From positions 1,798,001 to 1,862,000 of the forward strand of contig NZ_CP132381.1 of the NCBI RefSeq assembly GCF_030758615.1: a stretch of DNA of 64,000 nt. Direction: 5' to 3'. This document shows, piece after piece, positions 29,297 to 40,008 of the stretch; position 1 is the first letter of the stretch; each line of letters starts with the position of its first letter. The notes under the pieces were generated by a model, which did no database searches, was not told the DNA's origin, and saw nothing but the letters and a program-made list of their open reading frames with translations. The translations under genes were made by a program, and so were the position numbers. The DNA is from Gilliamella apis (lineage in GTDB: Bacteria; Pseudomonadota; Gammaproteobacteria; Enterobacterales; Orbaceae).

Positions 29297-30769
29297 TTAG
29301 AAGAAAATGGCATTAACAATTAATAATGTCACTGTTCCTGCAGCCCAAAGTACGGTAGTTGTCATACTCCAAACTTTAATTTGTTCTTTAACTTCAGTAA
29401 CGCCTAGTGAACGATTCACTACCCAAAAATAAGCATCATTGAAATGAGAAAACATAAATGAACCAATAGAGCAGCCTAATCCAGCCATAATCGGATTTAC
29501 CCCCAATGTTCCAATCATTGGTGCAGTAATACTTGCTGCGGTAATCATGGCAACTACACCAGAACCTTGAATTAAGCGAATCAAAGTTGAAATTGTCAAT
29601 GGTAACAAAATACCAGGCACACCAATTTTTACAATATATTCAGCAATAATTTGACCTGTTCCTGAGTCACGTAACACCATTCCTAATGCGCCACCACCGC
29701 CAATAACAAGCAATATAATACCAGCAGAACGAATTGAATTTTCCATTTGATGCACAACATCTTTTCGAGGAAATGAGTTAGTTAATGCCATTATAGCAAT
29801 TAATAAACCAATGCCCACAGCTACAATTGGGTGTCCAATTGTTTTTAACATAATGGCAATAGAATTATCCCATTTCATTTCATTTACTAAAGTAGCGGTT
29901 AATATCAAAATAATCGGAGTGACAATTGGTGCAAACGATGCTAATGCACTTGGTAATTGTTGATCATCTTCTAAATTTTGCGAAGTAACTGTTAGACGTT
30001 CACGGGTAAAATTCTCACCATCCTCCGTAGGAATTTGATAAATACTACGACCAACATGGCGAGTATAAATAAATCCAGCAATAGTAATAGGTATAGCGAC
30101 AACCATTGCCCATAGCATATATTCACCAAGGCCAATACCAAATTGTGAAACTACACCAAATGGTCCTACCGCTGGTGGAATCATACTGTGGCTTATAACA
30201 AGTCCCATAGCCAATGTTGAACCAAGTCCGACTACAGATTTACCGGTACTACGCGAAATAGCTTTCACTAACGGTAATAGAACAATAAATGCTGAATCAC
30301 AAAATACAGCCAAACTCACTAATAAACCGATAATGACTAATGCTAACTCTTCTCTGCCTTTTCCTAAAAGGTTAATAAAAACTTGAGCCATTTTTTGCGC
30401 TGCACCACTCATCTGCAAAACTGACCCCATCATAACGCCAAAGCCAATAACGATCCCTATGTTACCGAGCGTATTACCAAAGCCTTTACTAATCGTTGCG
30501 ATCATAAATTCACCAGGCATACCACCGAGTGAGCCAGTAATTAAAGCGGATATAATCAATGCAGGAAATGCCTGAATTCTTGTTTTCAAAATCATAAATA
30601 GTAACAAAGTAATTGCAACAAGTAGACCGGCAACCATTCGCCAGCTGCTCTTTTCAATACTATGTAAACTTCCTAGATAAAAAACAATTAATCCGACAAC
30701 CACTAAAATAATGCCATTTAATAAGACATAAGGATAAAGTGATTTATTATTATTTTCTTTTTTAGACAT
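29297..30769 (-). CDS. GntP-family gluconate:H+ symporter-like permease
   Basis: About 490 aa with 12-14 hydrophobic segments and the GntP-family signatures: GFGNTLGNIGIVIGFGVMMG, FCDSAFIVLLPL, SHSMIPPAVGP and GSGVVAMITAASITAP. The start ATG 30769 has a strong GGAGG. Third gene of a leftward operon after the four-carbon sugar acid kinase and pdxA2, so the likely substrate is D-threonate, D-erythronate or a related acid; this comes from context. Confidence 0.85.
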   Translation of the reverse strand: MSKKENNNKSLYPYVLLNGIILVVVGLIVFYLGSLHSIEKSSWRMVAGLLVAITLLLFMILKTRIQAFPALIISALITGSLGGMPGEFMIATISKGFGNTLGNIGIVIGFGVMMGSVLQMSGAAQKMAQVFINLLGKGREELALVIIGLLVSLAVFCDSAFIVLLPLVKAISRSTGKSVVGLGSTLAMGLVISHSMIPPAVGPFGVVSQFGIGLGEYMLWAMVVAIPITIAGFIYTRHVGRSIYQIPTEDGENFTRERLTVTSQNLEDDQQLPSALASFAPIVTPIILILTATLVNEMKWDNSIAIMLKTIGHPIVAVGIGLLIAIMALTNSFPRKDVVHQMENSIRSAGIILLVIGGGGALGMVLRDSGTGQIIAEYIVKIGVPGILLPLTISTLIRLIQGSGVVAMITAASITAPMIGTLGVNPIMAGLGCSIGSFMFSHFNDAYFWVVNRSLGVTEVKEQIKVWSMTTTVLWAAGTVTLLIVNAIFF

Positions 30770-30842
30770 ATGCAAACCCTCCTTCGATAATGACATAATC
30801 ATTACCGAAAAATAAATTGTTATAAGTAAGAATAGCTACTTA

Positions 30843-31844
30843 TTAACGTTTGAAATTTGGTGCGTATAGCGCAGCTAAACGTATAGCCTCAATCAAACTT
30901 ACTGGATTAGCGATTCCTTTTCCGGCAATATCATTTGCTGTGCCATGGTCAACAGATGTGCGAAGAATCGGCATTCCATTAGTGATAGAAATGGTACGAT
31001 GAAAATCAACCATTTTCGTTGCGATATGACCTTGGTCATGATACGGAGATAAAACAGCATCATAGCCACCACCCATAGCAAAATGGAAAACACTATCAGC
31101 TGGTTTAGGGCCATTAATATCAATCCCTTGTTTACGAGCCATTTCAATACCTGGTAATAAGACATCATCATCCTCATGACCAAAAAGACCATGTTCTCCG
31201 CAATGTGGATTAATACCGGCAACCGTCATTCTCGGTTTATTGATCCCCAATTTAACCAATGCATCGTTACAACGAATAGCATAATCACAGACTCTTTCTG
31301 GCGTTAATGATTCAATAGCTTTGACCAATGCTAAATGACGAGTTAAGAAAAATACTCTTAAATCTCGAACTTGAAACATAGTAAGTGGGTCTTGACTGCC
31401 AGTAAGATCTGCTAATATCTCGGTATGACCAATATAGTTAACATTACCAGCTTTAAGGGATTCTTTATTGATAGGTGTTGTTGCAATGGCATCAAGTTTT
31501 TTTTCCATAGCAAGCTCAGTGATAACTTTAATATAGTTGAATGCTGCTTGACCACATTGTCCTTCAATTTGGCCAATTTTAAACGTTTCATAATTTAATT
31601 CGCCACACTGAATAAGATTCAATACATTAGGTTTATCTTGTATTTGAGTTAGATCGGTAATTTCATTAATTTGTAAGTTTACTTTTGAAAACTTACACGC
31701 ATCAGCTAACACCTTTTTATCGCCTGTTACCAGTACACATCCATATTCATATGTTTCTGGTGCTGCAATACTTTTCACGACAATTTCAGGGCCTATACCA
31801 GCCGGATCGCCCATAGGAACTCCGATTAAACAACGACGTTTCAT
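30843..31844 (-). CDS. pdxA2: 4-phospho-D-threonate / D-erythronate 3-dehydrogenase PdxA2
   Basis: Metal-dependent NAD dehydrogenase/decarboxylase that turns 4-phospho-D-threonate into dihydroxyacetone phosphate. 333 aa, PdxA fold: GVPMGDPAGIGPEI, TTPINKESLKAG, GHTEILADLTGSQDPLTMF, GINPHCGEHGLFG and LSPYHDQGHIATK with the metal-binding His residues. The PdxA2 assignment over the B6-pathway PdxA comes from its place beside the four-carbon acid kinase and permease. Confidence 0.85.
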   Translation of the reverse strand: MKRRCLIGVPMGDPAGIGPEIVVKSIAAPETYEYGCVLVTGDKKVLADACKFSKVNLQINEITDLTQIQDKPNVLNLIQCGELNYETFKIGQIEGQCGQAAFNYIKVITELAMEKKLDAIATTPINKESLKAGNVNYIGHTEILADLTGSQDPLTMFQVRDLRVFFLTRHLALVKAIESLTPERVCDYAIRCNDALVKLGINKPRMTVAGINPHCGEHGLFGHEDDDVLLPGIEMARKQGIDINGPKPADSVFHFAMGGGYDAVLSPYHDQGHIATKMVDFHRTISITNGMPILRTSVDHGTANDIAGKGIANPVSLIEAIRLAALYAPNFKR

Positions 31845-31919
31845 TTATTACTCCTTTAAAATTACTCAAAATTTGCTCAACTTATGTTGTTTTATCTAAG
31901 TTGAACTAGTTATAAGGTA

Positions 31920-33218
31920 TTAATGCTTCATGCTTTCATGTGATGAAATCTTGGTACTCAAATAGTCGATACAATGAACTAAAGTATTATCGTTACCGAC
32001 AAATCCACCTTTTGTTACTATCGAATAACCATCACATTTCCCTCCGACAAGGTGTCCATAAACCGTTAATGGCTCAACTTCATCTTTAAGTAAGAAACCA
32101 CTACTTCCTAATCGATTTACAACATTTACCGTGACATCTCCACCACTGGTATAAATACCTCTAATAATAGATTCAGGGTGGAATAAGACTTGAGCAGTTA
32201 TTTCGGCAATAGCCTGATTCAAAGTATTACTAATTTCACTCATACTCATATTATTGTTAGCAGCTAACTTAGCTAAATCACAAACATGCTCTGGCATTTC
32301 AACGGTATCAATGCCGATCACATCAAATTGATCAACCTTTTCCAGTAATTTATCTACAATTGGTTTAGCTTTCTTGATGTCTTTAGAAATTTCTATCAAT
32401 TCATCAACCAATATCGTTTCTAACCAAACTTTTCGGTCATATTTCAATTTTCTTATTTGTCTTTGAGTAAGATCAGACACACTGCCTATTGCGACAAACA
32501 CTTTGTTAGCCATCTTTCGTTCTGATGAATAACGTAGATCAGCAAACTGGGCAGTAAATGGCCCCGGATCAACACAAAAAACAGGCAAATTAACATTATT
32601 CGCTGCTTGCGCTATCACACTAATGTCAGTATCCGTAGTCGCATCAAATATGACAATTCGACCACCTTGTTGATATATTTGTTTTAAACGCTGCTCAATT
32701 CTATCTTTACCTTCTAAAACATCCTTGAGAGCAATATGTGAGACTGGATATCGAGACTGGCAACGAAATAATTCTAAAATTGAAGACTCCGTCATCGGAT
32801 TTTTAGGATCATTACGCATTGCTGTATTCTGTAATGGGATACCATTAACTAATAAAGATCCGCCAACACAAATTCGATCACTAGATGGATACACAGGAAC
32901 AACTAAAGCCATTAGATTAGGATCATTGTCGATAACCGCATCAACTTCTGCCCCTAAATTACCTCGCAGCGTGGAGTCTATACGTTTACTAATTAAAGGT
33001 TGATATTTGCTAAACTGGCTTATGCAATCGACAACCCGTGAATACGCCTCTTTATAAGGTATTGAACGTGAATCAGTTGCAAATGAAATCACATCAAATC
33101 TAGAAAGATCTTCATTAAATTTTTCTAAACATGTAATTGCATTAAACCCTTTTTTGCTTAATAAAGCACAGGTAGCATTAGCACCTGTCAAATCATCAGC
33201 TACAACGGCAACTTTCAT
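31920..33218 (-). CDS. Four-carbon acid sugar kinase (DtnK/DenK-like, YgbK family)
   Basis: ATP-dependent 4-phosphorylation of a tetronate. About 432 aa: N-terminal sugar-binding domain (VAVVADDLTGAN at the start, FATDSRSIP, KRIDSTLRGNLGAEVDA) and C-terminal nucleotide-binding domain (YTSGGDVTVNVVNRLG, GKCDGYSIVTKGGFVGND). The start is ATG 33218, 6-9 nt after GAGGAA. First gene of the operon with pdxA2 and the GntP permease; kinase plus PdxA2 is a complete route from D-threonate to DHAP. Confidence 0.88.
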   Translation of the reverse strand: MKVAVVADDLTGANATCALLSKKGFNAITCLEKFNEDLSRFDVISFATDSRSIPYKEAYSRVVDCISQFSKYQPLISKRIDSTLRGNLGAEVDAVIDNDPNLMALVVPVYPSSDRICVGGSLLVNGIPLQNTAMRNDPKNPMTESSILELFRCQSRYPVSHIALKDVLEGKDRIEQRLKQIYQQGGRIVIFDATTDTDISVIAQAANNVNLPVFCVDPGPFTAQFADLRYSSERKMANKVFVAIGSVSDLTQRQIRKLKYDRKVWLETILVDELIEISKDIKKAKPIVDKLLEKVDQFDVIGIDTVEMPEHVCDLAKLAANNNMSMSEISNTLNQAIAEITAQVLFHPESIIRGIYTSGGDVTVNVVNRLGSSGFLLKDEVEPLTVYGHLVGGKCDGYSIVTKGGFVGNDNTLVHCIDYLSTKISSHESMKH

Positions 33219-33302
33219 ATTTTTGCTTCCTCTCAAAAATTAAGCTCAATAAATGAACTTTTTATACATCTACCAAAATTAACTAACTATTAGTTACATC
33301 AC

Positions 33303-34058
33303 TTAATAAATATATTTAATATCCTGTTTTATTAATTGTTTTTCAAAATTACTAGGAAATTGCTTTTCAGTTATAAGATAATTAAATCGATTTAAATCGC
33401 AGATTTTAAAACGACATCTAAGCCCCAATTTACTGCTATCAACCAATAGAACCGATTGAATAGATCTAGATAATGCCATCCATTTACAGTCAGCTTTAAT
33501 CTGTGTAGTGGTCAATGCACCATCTTCTAGATTAAAACCATCCGCACCAATAAAGGCTAAATCAATAACCTGCTCTGATAGATACTTCATGGCTTGAGTG
33601 TTATAAGCTGACGCATTTGTTGTTTGTATTTCACCAGGACAAATAATCGTGTTTACTTCTGGCCGGGAAGATAATTCCAAAGCCACATGTAAATCTAAAG
33701 TAATCACTGTAATTGGAACATTGATATTCAAGGCAAATTCACGCATCGTTGTTCCTGCATCAATAAAAATTACCATCCCTGGTTGTAATAAACTTACCGC
33801 TATTTTCCCTACTCTTTTCTTACCTTCAGAAAATCGATTCTGTTTGATGTTATATAGGGGGGTGCCATTTAAAAAACTTCTTTTTATTTCACCTCCATAC
33901 GATACTTTGATTAATCCTTTTTCTTGTAAAAGTTTTAAGTCCCGTCTGATACTCATATGTGAAACGGAAAATAAATTAGATAGTAAATTGATATTGGCAA
34001 CATCATATTCATCTAAGTACTCTAAAATTCTTTTATATCTTGGTAATTCTTGTTTCAT
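33303..34058 (-). CDS. DeoR/GlpR-family transcriptional repressor
   Basis: 251 aa: N-terminal winged HTH (about residues 5-55, RRDLKLLQEKGLIKVSYGG), then the DeoR sensor domain with IFIDAGTTM, IGADGFNLEDGAL and VLLVDSSKLG. It binds phosphorylated sugars in known members. Directly upstream of the kinase-pdxA2-permease operon on the same strand, so it probably controls it. Confidence 0.88.
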   Translation of the reverse strand: MKQELPRYKRILEYLDEYDVANINLLSNLFSVSHMSIRRDLKLLQEKGLIKVSYGGEIKRSFLNGTPLYNIKQNRFSEGKKRVGKIAVSLLQPGMVIFIDAGTTMREFALNINVPITVITLDLHVALELSSRPEVNTIICPGEIQTTNASAYNTQAMKYLSEQVIDLAFIGADGFNLEDGALTTTQIKADCKWMALSRSIQSVLLVDSSKLGLRCRFKICDLNRFNYLITEKQFPSNFEKQLIKQDIKYIY

Positions 34059-34151
34059 AGTGAGTTTCCCAATTAAGTTGGCGCCATTGTAGTAATAAAA
34101 TAATCAACAAAATGTTAATCTTTTAACACTTTCACAACCCAGTTTAACAAA

Positions 34152-34167
34152 TGTGATCTGAATCAAA
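34152..34167. promoter_or_regulatory. Candidate CRP (cAMP receptor protein) site
   Basis: TGTGATCTGAATCAAA matches the TGTGA-N6-TCACA consensus in 9 of 10 fixed positions, with AAA before the left half. It lies between the divergent deoR-type gene (start 34058) and the SIS-CBS gene (start 34299), suitably placed to control either. Confidence 0.55.
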
Positions 34168-34298
34168 CTTTCACTTTTTCTTGGTTAGTTTTTTGTGAAT
34201 CAATAAAATTATTTTCGGTTTTATGCATACAATTTATGCTTCTATTTTTTCAATCTTCACCAGAGTTAATTTAATTCATAAATAAGGATAATTTGGAT

Positions 34299-35294
34299 AT
34301 GACAACAAAATCAGAAAGTTCTTTGGTAAGCAAAAATGAAACTTTGCAACTTGCCAAACAAGTTTTAAAACAAGAAGCTGCTGCAATAGAAGAAATTGTT
34401 AACTCAATTAATGAAACTTTTTTACATGCAGTAGAATTAATTTTGCATACCAAAGGAAGAGTTATCGTGACAGGAATGGGAAAACCTGGCTATATTGCTC
34501 GTAAACTTTCCGCTACATTTATGAGCACCGGTACTCCGTCTTTTTATTTGCATCCAGCAGAAGCTATTCATGGTGATTTAGGTTGCATTACCAAAGATGA
34601 CACTATTATTGCCCTCTCAAACAGTGGAGAAACAGCCGAAATTATTAATATTTTACCGACCATAAAACAAATTAATATTCCGTTAATCTCAATTTGTGGT
34701 AATCCATTATCAACTTTAGCTCGCTTTGCGACCTACAATTTAGATGCCCATGTATCCAAAGAAGCATGCCCTCTCAATTTAGCACCAACAACAAGTACAA
34801 CGGTAGAATTAGCCTTAACTGATGCATTGGCAATATCAGTGATGCATGCAAAGAAATTCAGCTCACAAGATTTTGCTTTTTATCATCCAGGCGGAAATCT
34901 AGGCCAAATACGTTTAATGACAGTGCAACAGTTAGTTGAAAAACATAATAGAAAGGTTGCTATTACCACAGAAAAATCTATTTCTGACGCTATTTTTGCT
35001 ATGACGAATTCGGGGATAGGCGCTGTTGCGATAGTTGATAACAATAATGTATTACTTGGTATAATTACAGATGGTGATATTCGTAGACAATTACAATACC
35101 AACCTAATTTGTTAGATATTCAAGTTTCTGAGTTAATGATAACCACACCAATAACCATTGAACATAGCCAATATGTATCAGAGGCTTTATATAAAATGGA
35201 ACAACATAAACCTAGGCCAATAACCGTTTTACCTGTGATTGATAATAAAAAACAATTTATTGGCATGATACATATCACAGATATATATCACTAA
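34299..35294 (+). CDS. D-arabinose 5-phosphate isomerase (KpsF/GutQ/KdsD family)
   Basis: Interconverts ribulose 5-phosphate and arabinose 5-phosphate, the precursor of Kdo. About 331 aa: SIS domain (about 45-180: VTGMGKPGYIARKLSATFMS, ALSNSGETAEI, HPGGNLGQI) and two CBS motifs (about 205-331, GIITDGDIRRQL). ATG 34299 is preferred over TTG 34293 from the AAGGA spacing. It could be the housekeeping KdsD feeding the LPS genes just downstream, or a sugar-inducible GutQ-like paralogue. Confidence 0.82.
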   Translation: MTTKSESSLVSKNETLQLAKQVLKQEAAAIEEIVNSINETFLHAVELILHTKGRVIVTGMGKPGYIARKLSATFMSTGTPSFYLHPAEAIHGDLGCITKDDTIIALSNSGETAEIINILPTIKQINIPLISICGNPLSTLARFATYNLDAHVSKEACPLNLAPTTSTTVELALTDALAISVMHAKKFSSQDFAFYHPGGNLGQIRLMTVQQLVEKHNRKVAITTEKSISDAIFAMTNSGIGAVAIVDNNNVLLGIITDGDIRRQLQYQPNLLDIQVSELMITTPITIEHSQYVSEALYKMEQHKPRPITVLPVIDNKKQFIGMIHITDIYH

Positions 35295-35416
35295 ATCAAA
35301 TTTTATGATCATCTAGAAACAACAAACAAAATTAAGATAACTAAAAGAGAACTCGAAAATTTGCCAATAAATCGTTATTATAGTGTCATTAATTTCATTA
35401 GCTAAAGGTTGTAATT

Positions 35417-36343
35417 ATGATAGTTGTTACTGGTGGTGCCGGTTTTATTGGAAGTAATATTGTTAAAGGTTTAAATGATTTAGGCCGAAAAGATATTTTA
35501 GTAGTAGACGATTTAACCGATGGAACTAAATTTGCCAATTTAGCAGATTTAGATATTGCTGATTATATGGATAAAGATGAGTTTATTTCAGCAATAGTCT
35601 CCGGTGAAAATCTGGACATTGAAGTTATTTTTCATCAAGGAGCATGTTCATCTACTACTGAATGGGATGGCAAATTTATGATGGAAAATAATTACAACTA
35701 TTCAAAAGATTTGCTTCATTATTGTTTAGATTTTGATATTCCTTTTTTATACGCTTCTTCCGCCGCAACTTATGGAGGACGCAGTGACAATTTTATTGAA
35801 GATAGAGTTTATGAAAAACCTTTAAATGTATATGGTTATTCAAAGTTTTTATTCGATCAATACGTACGAAAAATTTTACCAAATGCAAATTCGCAAATTT
35901 GCGGTTTCCGTTATTTCAATGTTTATGGACCTCGTGAAAATCATAAAGGTAGCATGGCTAGCGTTGCATATCACTTGAATGAACAAATAACCAAAGGCGA
36001 AAAGCCAAAATTATTTGCTGGTAGTGATAATTTTAGACGTGATTTTATTTACGTTAGCGATGTGGTTGAAGTTAACTTATGGTTCTGGAAAAATAAAGTT
36101 TCTGGCATTTTTAATTGTGGAACTGGTCGTGCAGAATCATTCCAATCGGTTGCTGATGCAGTTTTAGATTATCATAAAAAAGGCGAAATCGATTATATTC
36201 CATTCCCTGAACACTTAAAAGGACGCTATCAAAGCTTTACTCAAGCTGATCTGACTAAATTCAGGAAAACAGGTTGTCCTATTGAGTTCAAAACAGTGTC
36301 TCAAGGAACAACTGAATATATGCAATGGTTAAACCAACAATAA
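35417..36343 (+). CDS. hldD: ADP-L-glycero-D-manno-heptose 6-epimerase
   Basis: Final step of ADP-heptose synthesis for the LPS inner core. 308 aa extended [44 protein letters not shown], catalytic [31 protein letters not shown] and [11 protein letters not shown]. Operon hldD-waaF-waaC with gaps of 10 and 2 nt. Confidence 0.96.
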   Translation: MIVVTGGAGFIGSNIVKGLNDLGRKDILVVDDLTDGTKFANLADLDIADYMDKDEFISAIVSGENLDIEVIFHQGACSSTTEWDGKFMMENNYNYSKDLLHYCLDFDIPFLYASSAATYGGRSDNFIEDRVYEKPLNVYGYSKFLFDQYVRKILPNANSQICGFRYFNVYGPRENHKGSMASVAYHLNEQITKGEKPKLFAGSDNFRRDFIYVSDVVEVNLWFWKNKVSGIFNCGTGRAESFQSVADAVLDYHKKGEIDYIPFPEHLKGRYQSFTQADLTKFRKTGCPIEFKTVSQGTTEYMQWLNQQ

Positions 36344-36353
36344 AGGAACCTCA

Positions 36354-37400
36354 ATGAAAACGTTGATTATTGGTCCTTCATGGGTTGGAGACATGATGAT
36401 GTCACAAAGCTTATATCGCACATTAAAACAGTTAGATCCATCTATTGAAATTGATGTGATGGCACCAGCTTGGTGCCGAGCTTTATTAGATAAAATGCCT
36501 GAAGTAAATCAGTCAATCGCTATGCCTATAAGCCATGGTGAGTTTGCTTTAAGCAAACGTTATCAGTTAGGAAAGGAATTACGCAATAATCAATACGATC
36601 AAGCTATCATCTTACCTAACTCTTTTAAATCAGCACTCATTCCTTTTTTTGCTAAAATTGCTAAACGTACTGGTTGGAAAGGTGAGATGCGTTATGGCTT
36701 ATTAAATGATTTACGAGTGCTGGATAAACAAGCCTTTCCATTAATGGTAGAACGCTATGTCGCTCTCGCCTATTCTAAGCAGAATATCCATTCAGCAAAA
36801 GATATACCTCAGCCAATTTTATGGCCAAAACTTAATGTTTTAACCAATGAGGTTGAACAAACATTATCTACATTTAATATTACAAATGATGAGCCATTAA
36901 TTGGTTTTTGCCCAGGAGCCGAATTTGGCCCAGCCAAACGCTGGCCTGATTATCATTATGCAGCATTAGCCGATAAGATAGTTAAACAACACGCTAAAAT
37001 TATTATTTTCGGTTCAGCAAAAGATAAAATAGTTGGCGAACAAATCATTGCTAAAATGAATCATGGAAAACAATGTATTAACCTTGCTGGACAAACGGAA
37101 TTAGGACAAGCAATAAATCTGATTGCTGCGTGTAAAGCTGTCGTCACCAACGACTCAGGACTAATGCATGTAGCAGCAGCGCTGGATAAACCTTTAGTCG
37201 CACTTTATGGGCCAAGTAGTCCTGATTTTACCCCACCACTATCCAATAAAGCAGAAGTAATCCGTTTAATCACTGGCTATCATCGCGTTCGTAAAGGTGA
37301 TGCTGAACAAGGCTATCATCAAAGCCTTATTGATATAAAACCAGATTTAGTATTTGAAACATTAATGAATCTTATCGTTCGCTGTGAAAAGAGCTGTTAA
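36354..37400 (+). CDS. waaF: ADP-heptose:LPS heptosyltransferase II
   Basis: Adds the second L,D-heptose to the LPS core. 348 aa GT9: ILIIGPSWVGDMMMSQSL-like start (TLIIGPSWVGDMMMSQSL), FCPGAEFGPAKRWP, IFGSAKD, NLAGQTELGQAI and VTNDSGLMHVAAALDKPLVALYG. Confidence 0.95.
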   Translation: MKTLIIGPSWVGDMMMSQSLYRTLKQLDPSIEIDVMAPAWCRALLDKMPEVNQSIAMPISHGEFALSKRYQLGKELRNNQYDQAIILPNSFKSALIPFFAKIAKRTGWKGEMRYGLLNDLRVLDKQAFPLMVERYVALAYSKQNIHSAKDIPQPILWPKLNVLTNEVEQTLSTFNITNDEPLIGFCPGAEFGPAKRWPDYHYAALADKIVKQHAKIIIFGSAKDKIVGEQIIAKMNHGKQCINLAGQTELGQAINLIAACKAVVTNDSGLMHVAAALDKPLVALYGPSSPDFTPPLSNKAEVIRLITGYHRVRKGDAEQGYHQSLIDIKPDLVFETLMNLIVRCEKSC

Positions 37401-37402
37401 TT

Positions 37403-38365
37403 ATGCGCGTGTTAATTGTTAAAACTTCATCTATGGGTGATGTATTGCATACTTTACCTGCTTTAACTGATGCTGCTAATAGCATACCTAACATAACATT
37501 TGACTGGGTGGTTGAAGAAAACTTTTGTCAAATTCCCAGTTGGCATTTCGCAGTAGATGACATCATTCCGGTCGCAATCAGGCGTTGGCGAAAAAACTGG
37601 TTCGCTAAGTCTATTCGCCAAGAACGCCATCAATTTATAGCACACTTACAACGTAAACAGTATGATTGCATTATTGATGCTCAAGGGCTAATTAAAAGTG
37701 CGTTTTTAATCACTCGTAAAGCGAAAGGTATTAAACATGGTTTGGATCGCCAAAGCATAAAAGAACCAATTGCTAGTTGGTTTTATGATGTAAAACATCA
37801 TGTCCCTAAGCAAATGCATGCTATTGAACGTGTCCGTATGTTATTTGCTAAAAGTCTTAATTACTCACAACCAGATTCGATTGGTGACTATGCTATTGCT
37901 GATCATTTTTTAACATCATTACCACCTGATAACCAAAAATACTTGATTTTCCTACATGCAACTACCCGGGATGAAAAACATTGGACAGAATCGGCATGGC
38001 GTAATTTAATTGAATTAATTGAGCCTACTGGCCTTAAAATTAAACTTCCATGGGGAGCACCGCATGAACAAGAACGTGCATTGCGATTAGCTCAAGGATT
38101 CGAACACGTTGAAGTATTGCCTAAATTATCTCTCAATGAAATTGCAACGGTTATTGCTGGTGCCAAAGCTGTAGTATCAGTCGATACAGGATTAAGCCAC
38201 TTAACAGCAGCATTAGATAGACCTAATATTACTTTATTTGGTAATACCGATCCGAAGCTTATTGGTGGATATGGAAAAAACCAGCATAGCATCATTTCAG
38301 CAGATAAAATGATGCAAACCATAACAGCTGACGAAGTTTATCAACAGTTAATAACGTTTATTTAA
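37403..38365 (+). CDS. waaC: ADP-heptose:LPS heptosyltransferase I
   Basis: Adds the first heptose to Kdo. 320 aa GT9: MRVLIVKTSSMGDVLHTLPA, WVVEENF, IDAQGLIKSA, LHATTRDEKHW, LPWGAPHEQERA and VSVDTGLSHLTAALDRP. Third gene of the hldD operon, 2 nt after waaF; no O-antigen ligase follows. Confidence 0.95.
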   Translation: MRVLIVKTSSMGDVLHTLPALTDAANSIPNITFDWVVEENFCQIPSWHFAVDDIIPVAIRRWRKNWFAKSIRQERHQFIAHLQRKQYDCIIDAQGLIKSAFLITRKAKGIKHGLDRQSIKEPIASWFYDVKHHVPKQMHAIERVRMLFAKSLNYSQPDSIGDYAIADHFLTSLPPDNQKYLIFLHATTRDEKHWTESAWRNLIELIEPTGLKIKLPWGAPHEQERALRLAQGFEHVEVLPKLSLNEIATVIAGAKAVVSVDTGLSHLTAALDRPNITLFGNTDPKLIGGYGKNQHSIISADKMMQTITADEVYQQLITFI

Positions 38366-38402
38366 ATCATATTTAAATTTTTTTAATCTATAGGATAGTA
38401 AA

Positions 38403-38603
38403 ATGAACAAATACAGTGAGCTAATTCAAGAAAAATACGCACAAATTGGTAGTAATGATTTAGGTTATATTGATGATGCTTTAGGTGCAGTAATGACAGT
38501 TCTCAATGAGATAGTTGATAATCAACAAGTACCAACTGAATTACGAGAAAAAGCCGCATATGCTGCAGCTAATCTACTAATCAGTGATTTTGACGTTAAA
38601 TAA
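38403..38603 (+). CDS. yaeP: UPF0253 family protein YaeP
   Basis: 66 aa, helical, function unknown. Clear match to enterobacterial YaeP: start NKYSELIQEKYAQIGSNDLG, DDALGAVMTVLNEI and the C-terminal EKAAYAAANLLISDF. AGGATAG upstream. It overlaps the 3' end of the convergent sensor kinase gene by 8 nt. Confidence 0.88.
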   Translation: MNKYSELIQEKYAQIGSNDLGYIDDALGAVMTVLNEIVDNQQVPTELREKAAYAAANLLISDFDVK

Positions 38604-40008
38604 CTGTAGGAAGTTTAATAATAAATCGAGTTGATAAATCATCAGATTCGACATGAATATGACCTCTATGCGTGTCGATAATAGATTTAACGATTGCTAA
38701 ACCAATCCCTGTTCCCGAGCTATCTTTACCACTACGGTGCCGTGATTCATCAACTCGATAGAAGCGATCAAAAAGATGTGGTAAATGGCGACTTTCAATC
38801 TTTTTACCTGGATTAGCAATAATAATTTGGATTCGTTTTTGATTTACTTGACTCAAGCTAATTTTAATTGTCTGATTTGCAGGAGTATATCGAATAGCAT
38901 TGGATAATATATTACTTATCGCTCGCCCTAACATCATTTTATCCCCTTCTATATGAGAACAACTACCTTCTATTTCAAAAGTTATATTTTTTTCATCGGC
39001 TAAAGGTTCAAAATACTCACACATCAAACTAATCATTGAATGAAGATCAATATCAATAAGATTAGGAACTAATTGATGATTATCTGCTTGAGCTAAAAAC
39101 AGCATATCAGAAATCATTTGAGACATTTTTTCATACTCTTCTAAATTAGAATATAAAATTTCTCGATATTCATCAGTTGATCGCGCATTATTTAATACTA
39201 TTTGCGTTTGTGTGGTTAAATTAGTAATTGGTGTGCGCATTTCATGAGCAATATCAGCAGTAAAATTGCGTTGCCGATCAAAAACATCTTCCATTCGATG
39301 AAGCATATTATTAAAAGCTTTAACCAAACTAACATATTTCACCGGTACTGACTTGGTTGAAATACGATAATTTAAGCTTTTCATATTAATGCCTTCAATC
39401 TTTTTGATTAAACGGTTAATTGGTTTTTGCGTAAAATATATTGAAATTAATGAACCAATTAAAGCTAAGACACAAGCAATAACGATAAGTAAACCTAAAC
39501 CATTTCTTAGTCGCTTAATAAATTCAAGCTGTAAATCACGGGCTACTGCAACTATTGTCGTATATTGGCGGCCTTCGTCCAACAATACTCTAGAGGCTCC
39601 GATACGATAAGATGATTTATCAATGTTCCAAATTGCAGTGCTATTTTCAGTAATTAAACGATCAAAATGTTCTTGTGATAAAGCAATTGATAAATTTGGA
39701 CCTCGTGTGCGATAGACAATTTTTCCTGAATCATCAATAATATAAACAAATAAATGATGATGACCAGTTAAAATAAGTAAAAGATTTTGAAAGAATTCAT
39801 CACGATTTTCATCGGGTGAATAATAGGTCAGCTCACGCTCGATTGAGGTAATGACAGAATTGAGTTCGGTGACATTTTGCTGAATCGAAATTTTTTCAAA
39901 AGTATGTTCAATAAGATAGCTAAAACAATAAAGTAGCCCACAGGTCAGTAGGCATACAATAAGTGGTATACGAAATGATATGATATTAGTTTTCTTCATC
40001 CAATACAT
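38596..40008 (-). CDS. Sensor histidine kinase, CusS/heavy-metal type
   Basis: 470 aa membrane sensor: TM1 (about 10-32), periplasmic domain (33-168), TM2 (169-192), HAMP, H-box [18 protein letters not shown] (phospho-His about 253), N-box [12 protein letters not shown]-boxes [14 protein letters not shown]. The HAMP-to-H-box and C-terminal sequence are closest to copper/silver sensors CusS/PcoS. It starts inside the response regulator gene (23-nt overlap; a second ATG at 39999 would shorten this). No copper efflux genes lie in the window, so the signal is inferred. Confidence 0.82.
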   Translation of the reverse strand: MYWMKKTNIISFRIPLIVCLLTCGLLYCFSYLIEHTFEKISIQQNVTELNSVITSIERELTYYSPDENRDEFFQNLLLILTGHHHLFVYIIDDSGKIVYRTRGPNLSIALSQEHFDRLITENSTAIWNIDKSSYRIGASRVLLDEGRQYTTIVAVARDLQLEFIKRLRNGLGLLIVIACVLALIGSLISIYFTQKPINRLIKKIEGINMKSLNYRISTKSVPVKYVSLVKAFNNMLHRMEDVFDRQRNFTADIAHEMRTPITNLTTQTQIVLNNARSTDEYREILYSNLEEYEKMSQMISDMLFLAQADNHQLVPNLIDIDLHSMISLMCEYFEPLADEKNITFEIEGSCSHIEGDKMMLGRAISNILSNAIRYTPANQTIKISLSQVNQKRIQIIIANPGKKIESRHLPHLFDRFYRVDESRHRSGKDSSGTGIGLAIVKSIIDTHRGHIHVESDDLSTRFIIKLPTVI

